A stretch of 64,000 nucleotides of DNA from Cupriavidus sp. U2 (GCF_009663685.2 NZ_RCOG02000026.1:173893-237892); one strand, 5' to 3'; shown: positions 1 through 9,075, counted from the first letter of the stretch. The notes: generated from the sequence alone by a model not told the origin. Numbers and translations are program-made.

Positions 1-159
1 GAGCGATTATCATTTGCAAGTAACCCCGCGGTCAATGTGATTATTTCGATGCAATGTCATGCAGCGTCTTGGGGCCGGCACTAGCTTGTCTGCCCCTCCA
101 TAAGCAATAGAATCAAGAGGCTGGGCGCACGCGCTCCGAAGGCAGGCGGGAGACGGGAA

Positions 160-690
160 ATGGTTGCCATACGCGGGATGCTTGCGGGAGTCGTGGCCGG
201 GACGGCCGTGATGCTGGGCGGCTGTGTGGCCTATCCGGGCTATGACGCCTATGGCACGACCTATGGCAGCTATGCCGGCAGCTACAGCAGTTACACCGGC
301 ACGGGTGACGCCAGCTATCCGCTCAATACCTACGGCACGTTCTATAGCGGATATCCGTACTACTACGGCAACTACTACGGCGGCTACTACGCCGGTTATC
401 CCTACGGATATCCGTATGGCTACGCGGGCTGGCCGGTCTACAGCAGCATCTGGTTCGGCTATGGCTGCTGCGGGTATCGGGGGTATTACGGACATCGCGG
501 CTACTACGGCTACCGTGGCGGGTATGGCTATCACGGCGGCTATCACGGCGGCTATCACGGCGGCTATCACGGCTACGGCGGGGGCTACCGGGGGTACGGC
601 GGCTACGGCGGCGGGTATGGCAGGGGATATGGTGGCGCGTATGGCGGCGGCTACCGTGGCGGCGGCCGGGGAGGTGGCAGGGGCCGCTAG
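160..690 (+). CDS. Tyr/Gly-rich repeat lipoprotein
   Basis: The product is 176 residues. A short hydrophobic leader ends in a lipobox (LGGC, cysteine near residue 21), which predicts lipidation and export. The mature part is almost entirely tyrosine, glycine, histidine and arginine in GY, GYY and GYHG units, and the C-terminal third is Gly/Arg rich. Four exact copies of a 12-base unit encode the YHGG run. I recognise no enzymatic domain. A structural or surface-coating role, or assembly with cell-envelope polymers, is possible but is inference. The composition also makes the opposite strand open. The lipobox, and tyrosine codons that respect the plus frame, support this strand. Confidence 0.75.
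   Translation: MVAIRGMLAGVVAGTAVMLGGCVAYPGYDAYGTTYGSYAGSYSSYTGTGDASYPLNTYGTFYSGYPYYYGNYYGGYYAGYPYGYPYGYAGWPVYSSIWFGYGCCGYRGYYGHRGYYGYRGGYGYHGGYHGGYHGGYHGYGGGYRGYGGYGGGYGRGYGGAYGGGYRGGGRGGGRGR
526..573 (+). repeat. 12-bp tandem repeat, four copies
   Basis: The unit GGCTATCACGGC occurs four times without a mismatch and stays in frame, encoding Gly-Tyr-His-Gly. Perfect identity at the DNA level suggests recent slippage or amplification inside the Tyr/Gly-rich lipoprotein gene. Confidence 0.9.
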
Positions 691-718
691 GCGGCCGCCC
701 TTCGCTTGATCGTGGCTG

Positions 719-1144
719 TTACGGCAACTGGCGCAGCTGGCCGATGACGGACATCAGCCTGCCGTGGGCCACCGTGACCGATGCTTCGTCCTGCAGGGCT
801 TCCTGATAGCGCCGGCGGAATGCCTGGTCGCCGTGTTCGCTGAACAGTTTCTGCGTGGCGCCAGCCACGGCGCGGCAGGTTTCATCGTGATGCTCGTCGC
901 CGTCGAGTTCCTCGTCGATCTCGATGATCAGGCGCGACAACGGATCGAGCCAGCGGAAGAACGATTCTTCCGTCACCAGTTGCACAAACTGTCCTGCGGG
1001 AATCGGCCCATGCAGTCTTTCATACTGGCCGCGGTCATAGCCGATGACCTCCTTGTGGACCTGGAGCAACGCCGCCCGCAAGGCACGCAGCCCTGAGCGG
1101 CGGGTTTCCTGGGTAGCAAGGAACTGTTCGCTGGGCATGCCCAT
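719..1144 (-). CDS. conserved-looking hypothetical protein, 141 aa
   Basis: This is a charged, soluble, probably helical protein with no signal peptide or membrane segment. I do not recognise the family. The ATG at 1144 is preferred because AGGAAA lies about ten bases upstream; a GTG at 1150 and an ATG at 1138 are alternatives. It converges on the lipoprotein gene with only 28 bases between the stops. An unusual number of acidic and histidine residues occurs mid-protein (EELDGDEHHDE), which could bind metal, but nothing proves this. Confidence 0.7.
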   Translation of the reverse strand: MGMPSEQFLATQETRRSGLRALRAALLQVHKEVIGYDRGQYERLHGPIPAGQFVQLVTEESFFRWLDPLSRLIIEIDEELDGDEHHDETCRAVAGATQKLFSEHGDQAFRRRYQEALQDEASVTVAHGRLMSVIGQLRQLP

Positions 1145-1488
1145 CTCCACTTTTCCTGTTCATGGGGCAGGCCGTATCGACATGACCTTCGGTGGCGTCC
1201 TCCCGGGGCCACCATTCACCCGCCCGTTGTTATCGGAAACACACGTCCACGCCCGATGACATGCACGGTGTGCAAGTCAGTATAGGCAGCGTCATGGCCC
1301 CAATCTAGCGCGCCCGCCTAGCGAAATACCCGTATTGCGGCCCTGCGGCAACGGGTGCCCGCCATGCTGGACGCGCCCTGTGGCGCATGCCGGCGTTGCA
1401 GTGCAACGTTGCGCCTGCGCGTTGCAGCTGGCTTCGCCCGGGGGGTAATCCCTGCCCGGGACCGGCGCGGGGTGGTATGCAACGGTTG
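1145..1488. other. intergenic region with short palindromes
   Basis: This 344-base gap holds the promoter side of the 141-aa hypothetical gene and the 3' side of the PLD-nuclease operon. The clearest structure is CGTTGCA-g-TGCAACG at 1394-1408, followed by two more partial copies of CGTTGC up to about 1426. I see no gene and no convincing U-tract terminator. Confidence 0.5.
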
Positions 1489-2241
1489 CTATGCCGAAGT
1501 GAGCCGCATCTGTGCCAGCAGCGGCAGGTGGTCGGAGGCCAGCCGGGCCAGTGGCGTGCGATGGCTCGATACCGCCACCAGATGGGCGCGCGGCGACGTC
1601 CAGATGCGGTCCAGCGCCAGGAACGGCAGCCGCGACGGGAACGTCGAGACATGCGGCGTGCGCTGGAAGTAGGCATGCAGCCAGCGCAGCGGGCGGCCCC
1701 ACAGAAACCATTCGTTGACGTCGCCAAGCAGGATGGTCGGCTGCGCCGGCGCCTCGGCCAGCGCGGTCAGCAGGCGCCGCACCTGCCAGCGGCGTTCGCC
1801 GGGGCGCAGGCCCAGGTGCGTGGCGATCACGCGCAGCGCGAACGTGCCCGATTCGATGGCGTTGCATTCCAGCAGCGCGTCGATGGCGCCGCGCGGCTCG
1901 CACCCCTTCACGCTCAGGTCGATCTGCCGCACCTTGACCGGCGGGTAGCGCGTGAGCAGCGCGTTGCCGTAGTCGCCATCGTCGCGCACCAGCGTCGGGC
2001 CGGGAATCGCGTGCAGGCCGGTGTGCTGGGACAGGAAGCGCAGCATGTCGAACCCCGTACCGCGCGTCTCCACCTCCTGCAGGGCAATCATGTCGGCACG
2101 CAGTTCGTTGATGACCTCGCAGATGCGCTTGGGCACGAAATGCCCATCGGTGCCGACGCCGCCGTGGATGTTGTAGCTGGCCACCGCGATATCGGCATGC
2201 AGCGCGGCTGGCGCCGCGTGGCGCGGTTCGCGGGCCGTCAT
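1489..2241 (-). CDS. endonuclease/exonuclease/phosphatase family protein
   Basis: The product is 250 residues with the full EEP (DNase I-like) metal phosphodiesterase signature: SYNIHGG near the N-terminus, the LQEVE metal ligand, GDVNEW, and the terminal SDHLPL. Family members cleave nucleic acid or phospholipid/inositol phosphate esters in a Mg-dependent way. The start overlaps the stop of the phospholipase D-VTT gene by four bases (ATGA), so the two are translationally coupled. That context favours a lipid or head-group phosphoesterase over DNA repair, which is inference. No signal peptide is visible. A much longer open frame upstream of this start is only the shadow of the PLD gene. Confidence 0.88.
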   Translation of the reverse strand: MTAREPRHAAPAALHADIAVASYNIHGGVGTDGHFVPKRICEVINELRADMIALQEVETRGTGFDMLRFLSQHTGLHAIPGPTLVRDDGDYGNALLTRYPPVKVRQIDLSVKGCEPRGAIDALLECNAIESGTFALRVIATHLGLRPGERRWQVRRLLTALAEAPAQPTILLGDVNEWFLWGRPLRWLHAYFQRTPHVSTFPSRLPFLALDRIWTSPRAHLVAVSSHRTPLARLASDHLPLLAQMRLTSA

Positions 2242-4454
2242 CGGGCACCCTCGCCGGACGGCGGGCGGCAGCAGTGCGGCGGCTGCGGCCCGGTGCCGGC
2301 CCGCACATGACCATGGGCCGCCCGGCTGCGCCGCTGGCGGCGGCGCCGCAACATCCACCACAGCGCGGCTGGAATCAGCAGTACCAGCGCCAGCAGCGCG
2401 AATGTCTTCGGCTCGGGATGCTGGGCGACGGCCGCGATGCGGTCCACCAGCGACGCCGATACGATGATGCCGGGCGACATGCCGATGGCCGTGCCCAGCA
2501 GGCAGTCGCGCAACCGGATGCGCGACGCCCCGACCACCAGGTTGACCAGCGTGAACGGTGCCACCGGCACCAGCCGCAGCGCCACCATGGCCAGCAGGCC
2601 GTGCTGGCTCACCTTCTGGCTCAGGCGGTTCAGCCGCCGCCCGCCAAAGCGCCGCACGGCGTTGCGCCCCAGCAGGCGTCCCACGGTGTAGCCGGCCGCC
2701 GTGCTGAGCACGGTCCCGGCCAGCGCAATCGCGCCACCGTACAGGGGCCCGAAAACCACCACGGTCACCACGATCAGCACCGTCACCGGGAATAGCGCCA
2801 GCCCGCCGGCGACGAAGGCACCCATCATCGCCAGCGGGGCCATTGGCATGTCGTCCAGGCGCTGCACCAAGGCCAGCACGTGGCGGAAATCGGCCCATTC
2901 GCGCAATGGCGTGTAGTGCCAGGCAAAGACCACGCCGGCCAGCAGCAGCACGAATGCCACCAGCAGTGCCACACGGCTGGCCACATGCGGGCGGGCGTCG
3001 GGGCCGACGAACTCGGCCATGACCTGTTCGGCGTCGATGGGCTCCATCGGATCGAGCAGCGTGGCATCCGGCAGTGCGGCGTCCACGTCGTCGGGCACGG
3101 CGGGCGCAAAGGGTTGCAGCGTGCGCCCTTCGGGCCGGTGCAGCGCGGCCAGTGCGGCATTCAGGCGCGGGTGCGCGTCCATGGCTTGGTGCAGCGCGTC
3201 GGGCGTGACGGCCAGGTGCTCGCATAGCAGGCGGTCGCGCATGGCGCGGATGGCGGCGGCAATGCGCGGGTCGCCGCGGGATTCGATCGCCAGGTTGCAC
3301 TCGGTATCGAGCCCGAACGAACGGTTGCTCAGGTTGGCGGAGCCGATGGTCAGCAGGCGGTCGTCCACGGCCATGATCTTGCTATGCACGTTGACGCAGG
3401 CATCGCCCAGACCGGGCACGTGCGGACAGTACAACTGGAAGCGCCCCTCCGGATCGGCCGCGCGCAGGCGGCGATACAGGCGCGCCCGCAGCACGCCCAT
3501 GCTGGCCTCTTCCAGCCAGCCGCTTTCGGTGCGGCGCGATACGAGGGCGATGTCCGGCGCGTCGGGCTCGCGCAGCCGGGCCGCAAACGCGTCGGCGATC
3601 AGCCCCGAGCTGAAGTACTGGTTTTCCAGGTAGATGCTGTCGCGGGCGGCGCCGATGGCATCGCTGTAGAGCGTGCGGATCTCGCTGATACCCGGTTCGT
3701 CGTCGCGCATGGGAAATGTGCGGCTGATACCTACCGGCACGTTGGTGATGTCGGGCGCCACCTGTTCGGGCCACAGGTCGGTGGCCGATGCCGCCAGAGG
3801 GGGCGGTACGCGCGGATGCCGTCCGGTCGCGCGCAGCCAGCGGTCGGCCGCGAGTTCGCCCAGCGCGTGCGCGGCCTCGCCATCGACCATGCACTGCACG
3901 TCGTGGAACGGTGCGTACGGCTTGCCGTCGGGGTCCACGCGGCGCGGATCGTCGGGCAGGTGGTGGTGGGTGTCCCAGCGCCGGATGGTCAGGTCCAGCC
4001 CGCCCACAAACGCCAGCCGATGGTCGATGACCACCACCTTCTGATGATGCGAGGCGCCCACCGGATGATTGCCGTCGAGGCAGAACGACAGCCGCCGGTG
4101 GGCTTGCCAGTGCGCCTTGGCGGCCGGCAGGAATTCGCGCTCCAGCGCGAACACCATCGCGTAATCCCAGCTCAGCACGTACACGCGCAGGCCCCGGCGC
4201 CGGCGGCACAGGGCGTTGAGGAAGTCGCGCAGTTCGGCGGGCAGGCCGTCGGTGGGCGATTCCGGCTGCAGGCGCGTACGGCTGTCGATATCCCAGCCAA
4301 GGATGAAGATGCTGTGCTCTGCGCGGGTCAGCGCCTGACGCAGCACCGGAAAATACGCATCCGCATCGACGAGCATCGCGAAGCGCGTGCACGGGGCCAC
4401 GCGCCAGCAGTTGTGGCCCGGGCGTAGCAGGGAGGGTTCGGCGACGTTCGTCAT
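2238..4454 (-). CDS. phospholipase D / VTT (DedA-like) membrane fusion protein
   Basis: This is a two-part protein of 738 residues. The N-terminal half is a phospholipase D superfamily enzyme with two HKD motifs: HHQKVVVID around residues 136-144 and HSKIMAVDD around 357-365, the latter followed by the usual GSANLSNRS. Around residue 490 a hydrophobic anchor begins, followed by a VTT/SNARE-associated (DedA/TMEM41-like) domain from about 545 to 690 with the typical FGPLYGG and proline-containing LVPVAPFTLVN segments. PLD enzymes hydrolyse or transfer phosphatidyl groups, and VTT proteins are implicated in lipid scrambling, so the fusion may move and remodel phospholipids at the inner membrane (inference). 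It is the first gene of a two-gene operon with the EEP phosphoesterase. Confidence 0.9.
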   Translation of the reverse strand: MTNVAEPSLLRPGHNCWRVAPCTRFAMLVDADAYFPVLRQALTRAEHSIFILGWDIDSRTRLQPESPTDGLPAELRDFLNALCRRRRGLRVYVLSWDYAMVFALEREFLPAAKAHWQAHRRLSFCLDGNHPVGASHHQKVVVIDHRLAFVGGLDLTIRRWDTHHHLPDDPRRVDPDGKPYAPFHDVQCMVDGEAAHALGELAADRWLRATGRHPRVPPPLAASATDLWPEQVAPDITNVPVGISRTFPMRDDEPGISEIRTLYSDAIGAARDSIYLENQYFSSGLIADAFAARLREPDAPDIALVSRRTESGWLEEASMGVLRARLYRRLRAADPEGRFQLYCPHVPGLGDACVNVHSKIMAVDDRLLTIGSANLSNRSFGLDTECNLAIESRGDPRIAAAIRAMRDRLLCEHLAVTPDALHQAMDAHPRLNAALAALHRPEGRTLQPFAPAVPDDVDAALPDATLLDPMEPIDAEQVMAEFVGPDARPHVASRVALLVAFVLLLAGVVFAWHYTPLREWADFRHVLALVQRLDDMPMAPLAMMGAFVAGGLALFPVTVLIVVTVVVFGPLYGGAIALAGTVLSTAAGYTVGRLLGRNAVRRFGGRRLNRLSQKVSQHGLLAMVALRLVPVAPFTLVNLVVGASRIRLRDCLLGTAIGMSPGIIVSASLVDRIAAVAQHPEPKTFALLALVLLIPAALWWMLRRRRQRRSRAAHGHVRAGTGPQPPHCCRPPSGEGAR

Positions 4455-4599
4455 GGCGAAGGGCTAGCTTCGCAAGTTCCGTACCGGTCGCGTGGGCTGC
4501 GTGGTGCCGCGCGCCTGGGCCGGGGATCTCACGCTATCCCCCGTGCGCGCGTCGTGCGCGCATCGTGTGCCCCTTACCCGGCCTTGTAAAAGTTGCGCG

Positions 4600-5370
4600 T
4601 CAGGCAGCGGCGGCCATGCGCCACGCGGCCGGCGGCATGCCAAAACGCCGCGCGAAGGCGCGGGTGAAGGTGGTCTGGTCGGGATAACCGACGCCCGACG
4701 CGATATCGGCCAGCGGCATCGTGCCGGCCATCAGCCACTGCACGGCCTGGTCCAGCCGCAGGCGCGTCTGATAGCCGTGGGGCGTGTCGCCGAATGCCTC
4801 GCAGAACAGCGTGTGAAAGCGCCGGGCCCCCCAGCCGATGCGTGCGGCGAGCTGGTCCACCCGCAACGGCGTGGAAAGATGGGTGCGCAGGTAGTGGTCG
4901 ATGGTGCCCACCGGAAAGCGTGCCGCATCGGCCTGCCGGTCATCGAGGCCGAGCATGGCGGACAGCCCGCCCGCCAGCGCCGCTGCCTGTTGCCAGGCAT
5001 GCTGGGCCGGTGCGGTGCCGGACGCCTGACGGGCGGTGGCCAGCCGCCGGACACGCGTGGCAAAGGCGGCATCCATCGGGAACATGCGGGGGGTTGCCAT
5101 CAGCCGTGCCGGCAGCGCCACGGAGCTGGACGGAAAGTCGGCCACGAGCTGCAGGTTGTCGGTCAGGCCGCTGCACAGGTGGTGCATGCCGGCCGGGATG
5201 ACCAGGCCATGCGTGCCGTCCACCCGGTAGGCGTGGCCGTCGATTTCCAGTTCGGTCTGGCCATCCACGCCAAACAGCAACTGGTGATAGTCGTGCGCGT
5301 GGCCGAACGGCCGATGCGGATAGCGGCGCGGTTCGACCAGGGGCGAGGCGTGCTCAACGAGCTTCGGCAT
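4600..5370 (-). CDS. AraC family transcriptional regulator
   Basis: The product is 256 residues. The N-terminal part is a cupin-like effector domain (HAHDYHQLLFGVDG, then PAGMHHL). The C-terminal about 100 residues carry two helix-turn-helix motifs typical of AraC/XylS proteins (LRVDQLAARIGWGARRFH, then ADIASGVGYPDQTTFTRAF). The ATG at 5370 gives the normal start just before the cupin; upstream in-frame codons read into the neighbouring gene. The start overlaps the EamA exporter stop by 17 bases, so the regulator is co-transcribed behind the exporter it may control. Confidence 0.9.
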   Translation of the reverse strand: MPKLVEHASPLVEPRRYPHRPFGHAHDYHQLLFGVDGQTELEIDGHAYRVDGTHGLVIPAGMHHLCSGLTDNLQLVADFPSSSVALPARLMATPRMFPMDAAFATRVRRLATARQASGTAPAQHAWQQAAALAGGLSAMLGLDDRQADAARFPVGTIDHYLRTHLSTPLRVDQLAARIGWGARRFHTLFCEAFGDTPHGYQTRLRLDQAVQWLMAGTMPLADIASGVGYPDQTTFTRAFARRFGMPPAAWRMAAAA

Positions 5371-6262
5371 GACGCGGCTTACCCTGGGTCTGGCAGAGCC
5401 AGACGCCCACCCCGGCGATGGCCATGCCCAGCCACTGCACGGGCTCAAGGCGGTCGCCGAACAGCAGCGCGGCCTGCACGGCCGCCAGCGGCGGCGCCAG
5501 GAACATCAGCGCGGCGGCATTGGCCGCCTGGCCGCGCCGCACCAGGCCCAGCAACAGCCACGTACCCAGGCCGGACAGCACCACCGCGGCCCACCCCAGC
5601 GACATCCACAGCGTGGGGCCGCCTTGCCAGCGCAAGGCGCCGATGCCGCCCGATGCACTCACGACCACGCCGGCCACCAGCAGCGCCCCGGCGTTCTGCC
5701 AGGCCGAACTGGCGCGGATATCCGCGCGGCGGATCGAGGTTTTCTGGAGCAAGGTACCCATCGTGATCGAGACAATCGCAAGCACGCCGACCAGCACGAT
5801 CCACGGGGACACCGCGTGCGGCGCGCCGGCCTGCATGGCTGGCAAGACTACCAGACCCACGCCCAGCGCGCCCAGCCCCAGCCCGCGCCAGGTGCGCGCG
5901 GTCGGCTGCTCGCCCAGCAGCGGGATGGCCAGCAGGGCGGTCAGCAACGGCTGCAGGGCGCCCAGCAGTGCCATGATCGATGGGGACAGGCCATGCGCCA
6001 CCGCGCCATAGCCGGCGCACAGGTAGATGCCCTGCATCAGCGCGCCGGCCAGCAGATGGCGCGGCACCTGCGACAGCGGCGGCCATGCGGCGCGCCCGGC
6101 GGCGGCCACGGCGGCGAACATCAGCGTGGCCAGCGCAAAACGGGCCAGCAGGAACAGGCTGGTATCGGCCACCGGCACGACGGCCTTGCCGACGATGAAA
6201 CCGGTGGACCAGATCAGGACAAAGGCCATGGCGGGCAGCCAGGCGGGAACGGGGCGCGACAT
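5354..6262 (-). CDS. EamA/DMT family exporter
   Basis: This integral membrane protein has 302 residues, about ten transmembrane helices and two EamA repeats. It opens with PAWLPAMAFVLIWSTGFIVGK, the usual DMT start with charged residue and tryptophan in helix 1. Family members export small metabolites or amino acids in the drug/metabolite transporter superfamily; the substrate cannot be read from the sequence. The start at 6262 is chosen because the hydrophobic domain begins there and upstream codons have no matching pattern. It lies upstream of, and overlaps, the AraC gene, and it is divergent from the cupin gene across a 191-base gap. Confidence 0.88.
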   Translation of the reverse strand: MSRPVPAWLPAMAFVLIWSTGFIVGKAVVPVADTSLFLLARFALATLMFAAVAAAGRAAWPPLSQVPRHLLAGALMQGIYLCAGYGAVAHGLSPSIMALLGALQPLLTALLAIPLLGEQPTARTWRGLGLGALGVGLVVLPAMQAGAPHAVSPWIVLVGVLAIVSITMGTLLQKTSIRRADIRASSAWQNAGALLVAGVVVSASGGIGALRWQGGPTLWMSLGWAAVVLSGLGTWLLLGLVRRGQAANAAALMFLAPPLAAVQAALLFGDRLEPVQWLGMAIAGVGVWLCQTQGKPRHAEAR

Positions 6263-6453
6263 CTTGGATCTTGGATCTTGGTAAGGGGCAGCTTGCAGGC
6301 CCGGATCGTCATCAACGGCGAAACGCGGGCGGATTTCCGGACATGGCCGGCAGACTAGCGCAGTGCGGCAGGGCTGTCTTGGCAAATCCTGCACTGTTCG
6401 CCCGGGGCACCATGGTATGGTGGCGGCCCGCCGTGCCACTGCCGCGCTTCACC

Positions 6454-6978
6454 ATGACCGATACCCCGCAGCAACGCCTGATCGACGATCTTGGCCTGAT
6501 TCCGCACCCGGAAGGCGGCTATTACCGCGAAACGTTCCGCGACGCGGCCCGTGTGCGGCGCGTGCCCGATGGCGCCGAGCGTTCGGCTTCCACCGCGATC
6601 TACTACCTGCTGTGCGATACCGCCTTCTCTGCCTGGCATCGCATCCGCGCCGACGAGGCGTGGCACTTCTACGCCGGAGACCCGATCCACGTGCACTGGC
6701 TGACGCCCGACGGCGCGCTCGTCACGCACCGGCTTGGCAATCCGCTGGCGCGGCCCGGCACCGTGTTTCAGGCCGTCGTGCCGGCCGGCTGCTGGTTCGC
6801 CGCCGAACGCGTGCCCGCCACGGAAGGCGCGGCCGGCTATGCGCTGGCCGGCTGTACGGTGGCACCCGGCTTCGAGTTCAGCGAATTCGAACTGGCCGAT
6901 CCCGTGCGGCTGGCGGCCTCGCATCCGGCGCATGCCGAAGTGATTGCCCGGCTGGGCCGCCGGCCCCGCCAACGCTGA
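6454..6978 (+). CDS. cupin (DUF985 family) protein
   Basis: The product is 174 residues with the DUF985 layout: LIPHPEGGYYRETFR near the N-terminus, STAIYYLL, then WHRIRADEAWHFYAGDPI as the cupin barrel core, and a closing GCTVAPGFEFSEFEL. The fold is a single RmlC-like beta barrel. The biochemical role of the family is not settled, although a sugar or metal ligand is usual for cupins. The ATG at 6454 fits the family length; longer in-frame starts add an unrelated low-complexity leader. The gene stands alone and converges on the LysR gene with an 18-base gap. Confidence 0.88.
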   Translation: MTDTPQQRLIDDLGLIPHPEGGYYRETFRDAARVRRVPDGAERSASTAIYYLLCDTAFSAWHRIRADEAWHFYAGDPIHVHWLTPDGALVTHRLGNPLARPGTVFQAVVPAGCWFAAERVPATEGAAGYALAGCTVAPGFEFSEFELADPVRLAASHPAHAEVIARLGRRPRQR

Positions 6979-6996
6979 GGGACGTCGTTCCCGGCC

Positions 6997-7872
6997 CTAC
7001 GCGGCAGTCTTCACCTGCGTGCGCAGGTAGTCCACCACGCGCGCCACGCGGGGCGCCAGGGCCCATTCCGAGCGGTGGATCAGCCAGAGTTTGTCGATCA
7101 CCGGCGCGTGGCAGTCCAGCACCCGGATCTGGTCCTTCTGCACGAAGGCCTCGCGCGCATAGCGCGGAATCACGGTAAAGCCAAAGCCGCGCGCCACCGG
7201 TTCCAGCATCAGGCTCACCTGGTTGCTGAACCCCCGGCAGGGCAGCGTATGCACGCCCGGATTGCCCGGGTAGTGCCGGCTCAGCAGGCGGTTGGCCATG
7301 GTCTTGCCGTCGGGATGGTCGACAAAGCCGATGCGCTGCAGATCGTCCCAGCCCTGCACCTGTTCGCCCGCCGGATAGACCAGTTCCAGGGGTTCCTCGC
7401 TGAACGGCGTTGCGGTCAGCCGGGGATCGTCGGGCTTGAGCGACACGAGCCCCACGTCGAAGCGGTTCTGCAGCACACCTTCCAGCACCTCGGCGTCGGG
7501 GGCGAAACGGTGGCGGATGATCAGTCCCGGCGTCTTGCCTTGCAGGTCCAGCAGGCGCGGGTACAGGAACAGGCCGATGCTGCCGGGCGTGATCAGCCCG
7601 ACCACGCCGGACTCGCCATCGTCGACCAGCCGGGCGCGCAGGCGGTCGTTGGCCAGTTCCATGTCGGCGCAGTATTCCAGCAGCGCGCGGCCGGCCGGCG
7701 TCAGCTCCAGCGCACGCGGGCGGCGGATCAGCAGCGGACCGAGCGCGTCTTCCAGATGCCGGATGTGCTGGCTGACGGCGGCCTGGGTCAGGCCCAGCTC
7801 GTCGGCCGCGCTGGTGAAGCTGCCGGTTTGCGCCAGCATGGCAAACGAGCGCAGCCATTGGGGGTTGAGCAT
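6997..7872 (-). CDS. LysR family regulator of the adjacent OYE gene
   Basis: The product is 291 residues. An N-terminal winged helix-turn-helix (SFTSAADELGLTQAAVSQHI) is followed by a periplasmic-binding-like effector domain. It is transcribed divergently from the Old Yellow Enzyme gene across 93 bases containing a TTATC-N5-GATAA palindrome, the classical layout of a LysR regulator and its target. The inducer is unknown. The start at 7872 has the standard LysR N-terminal LNPQWLRSF spacing. Confidence 0.9.
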   Translation of the reverse strand: MLNPQWLRSFAMLAQTGSFTSAADELGLTQAAVSQHIRHLEDALGPLLIRRPRALELTPAGRALLEYCADMELANDRLRARLVDDGESGVVGLITPGSIGLFLYPRLLDLQGKTPGLIIRHRFAPDAEVLEGVLQNRFDVGLVSLKPDDPRLTATPFSEEPLELVYPAGEQVQGWDDLQRIGFVDHPDGKTMANRLLSRHYPGNPGVHTLPCRGFSNQVSLMLEPVARGFGFTVIPRYAREAFVQKDQIRVLDCHAPVIDKLWLIHRSEWALAPRVARVVDYLRTQVKTAA

Positions 7873-7881
7873 AATGAACTC

Positions 7882-7896
7882 TTATCGAAGTGATAA
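7882..7896. promoter_or_regulatory. LysR-type operator palindrome
   Basis: TTATC GAAGT GATAA is an interrupted palindrome with LysR-box geometry. It lies between the divergent starts of the LysR gene and the NADH:flavin oxidoreductase gene, ten bases upstream of the LysR start, where autoregulation is expected. Confidence 0.55.
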
Positions 7897-7965
7897 CGCG
7901 TAGACGGTTTTCATTATAACGGCGCGTGGCTAATATCGCTGCATTGCAACACGCAGAGACCACAC

Positions 7966-9075
7966 ATGACTACGCCTGCACTTTTCACTCCGTTCACGCT
8001 GAAAGACGTTACGCTGCGCAACCGTATTGCGGTGCCGCCGATGTGCCAGTACAGCGCCATCGACGGGGTTACCAACGACTGGCACCTGTCCCACTACGCC
8101 GGCCTGGCCCGAGGCGGCGCCGGCCTGGTGATCGTCGAGGCCACGGCGGTGTCGCCGGAAGGCCGCATCACGCCGGGATGCACGGGGTTGTGGAATGACG
8201 AACAGGCCGCCGGCATGGCGCGCATTGCCGAGGCCATCAAGGCGGGCGGTGCCGTTCCCGGCATCCAGATCGCCCATGCCGGCCGCAAGGCCAGCGCCAA
8301 TCGTCCGTGGGAAGGCGACGACCATATTCCCGAGGGCGACGACCGTGGGTGGAAGACCATCTCGCCGTCGGCCAAGCCGTTCGGCGCCAACCTGTCGAAG
8401 ATGCCCCAAGCGATGACGCACGACGATATCGCCCGTATCCAGGCTGATTTCGTGGCTGCCGCCCGGCGCGCCCGCGACGCCGGCTTCCAGTGGCTCGAAT
8501 TGCACTTCGCGCACGGCTATCTGGCGCAGAGCTTCTTCTCGGTCCACGGCAACGAACGTACCGACGAATACGGCAAGGACGCCATCGGCCGAGGCCGCTT
8601 CCTGCTGGAAACGCTGGCCGCTGTGCGCGAGGTCTGGCCGCAAAACCTGCCGCTGACCGCCCGTTTCGGCGTGATCGAGTATGACGGCAACGACGAGCAG
8701 ACGCTCAAGGAATCGATCGAACTGGTGCGCGCCATGCGCGAGGGCGGCCTGGACATGCTGAACGTCAGCGTCGGCTTTTCCACGCCCGATGCCAAGATCC
8801 CCTGGGGCCCGGCATTCCTGGCGCCCATTGCCGAGCGCGTGCATCGCGAAGCCGGCCTGCCGGTGGCGTCGTCGTGGGGCATCGACGACCCCGTGGTGGC
8901 CAACCGCGTGGTCGAGCAAGGCCAGATGGATCTGGTCATGGTGGGCCGCGCCATGCTGTCGAACCCGCACTGGCCGTACCAGACCGCGATGAAGCTGGGC
9001 GTGGAGCGTCCGTCGTGGGTGCTGCCCGCGCCGTACGCCCACTGGCTGGAACGCTACCGCGTGCAGTCGGCCTGA
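7966..9075 (+). CDS. NADH:flavin oxidoreductase, YqjM-like Old Yellow Enzyme
   Basis: The product is 369 residues and forms an FMN-binding TIM barrel of the YqjM subclass. It carries the diagnostic active-site cysteine in PPMCQYSA (about residue 27), QIAHAGRKAS, the HFAHGYLAQSF substrate-binding pair, and NERTDEYG; the phosphate-binding VGRAML lies near the C-terminus. Such ene-reductases reduce activated alpha,beta-unsaturated carbonyls or nitro compounds with NAD(P)H. The full length and all key residues are intact. It is probably induced through the divergent LysR protein during exposure to electrophiles (inference). Confidence 0.93.
   Translation: MTTPALFTPFTLKDVTLRNRIAVPPMCQYSAIDGVTNDWHLSHYAGLARGGAGLVIVEATAVSPEGRITPGCTGLWNDEQAAGMARIAEAIKAGGAVPGIQIAHAGRKASANRPWEGDDHIPEGDDRGWKTISPSAKPFGANLSKMPQAMTHDDIARIQADFVAAARRARDAGFQWLELHFAHGYLAQSFFSVHGNERTDEYGKDAIGRGRFLLETLAAVREVWPQNLPLTARFGVIEYDGNDEQTLKESIELVRAMREGGLDMLNVSVGFSTPDAKIPWGPAFLAPIAERVHREAGLPVASSWGIDDPVVANRVVEQGQMDLVMVGRAMLSNPHWPYQTAMKLGVERPSWVLPAPYAHWLERYRVQSA

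Noticed and set aside
10..570. 186-codon open frame on the minus strand rich in Ala, Ile and Val
   Set aside because: It is the complement of the Tyr/Gly repeat gene. The plus strand has a lipobox and sensible repeats; the minus frame is only low-complexity codon shadow.
2242..3300. Long minus frame extending upstream of the EEP nuclease gene
   Set aside because: It overlaps the well-supported PLD-VTT gene in another frame and has Arg/Ala-rich shadow composition. The nuclease motifs begin only after 2241.
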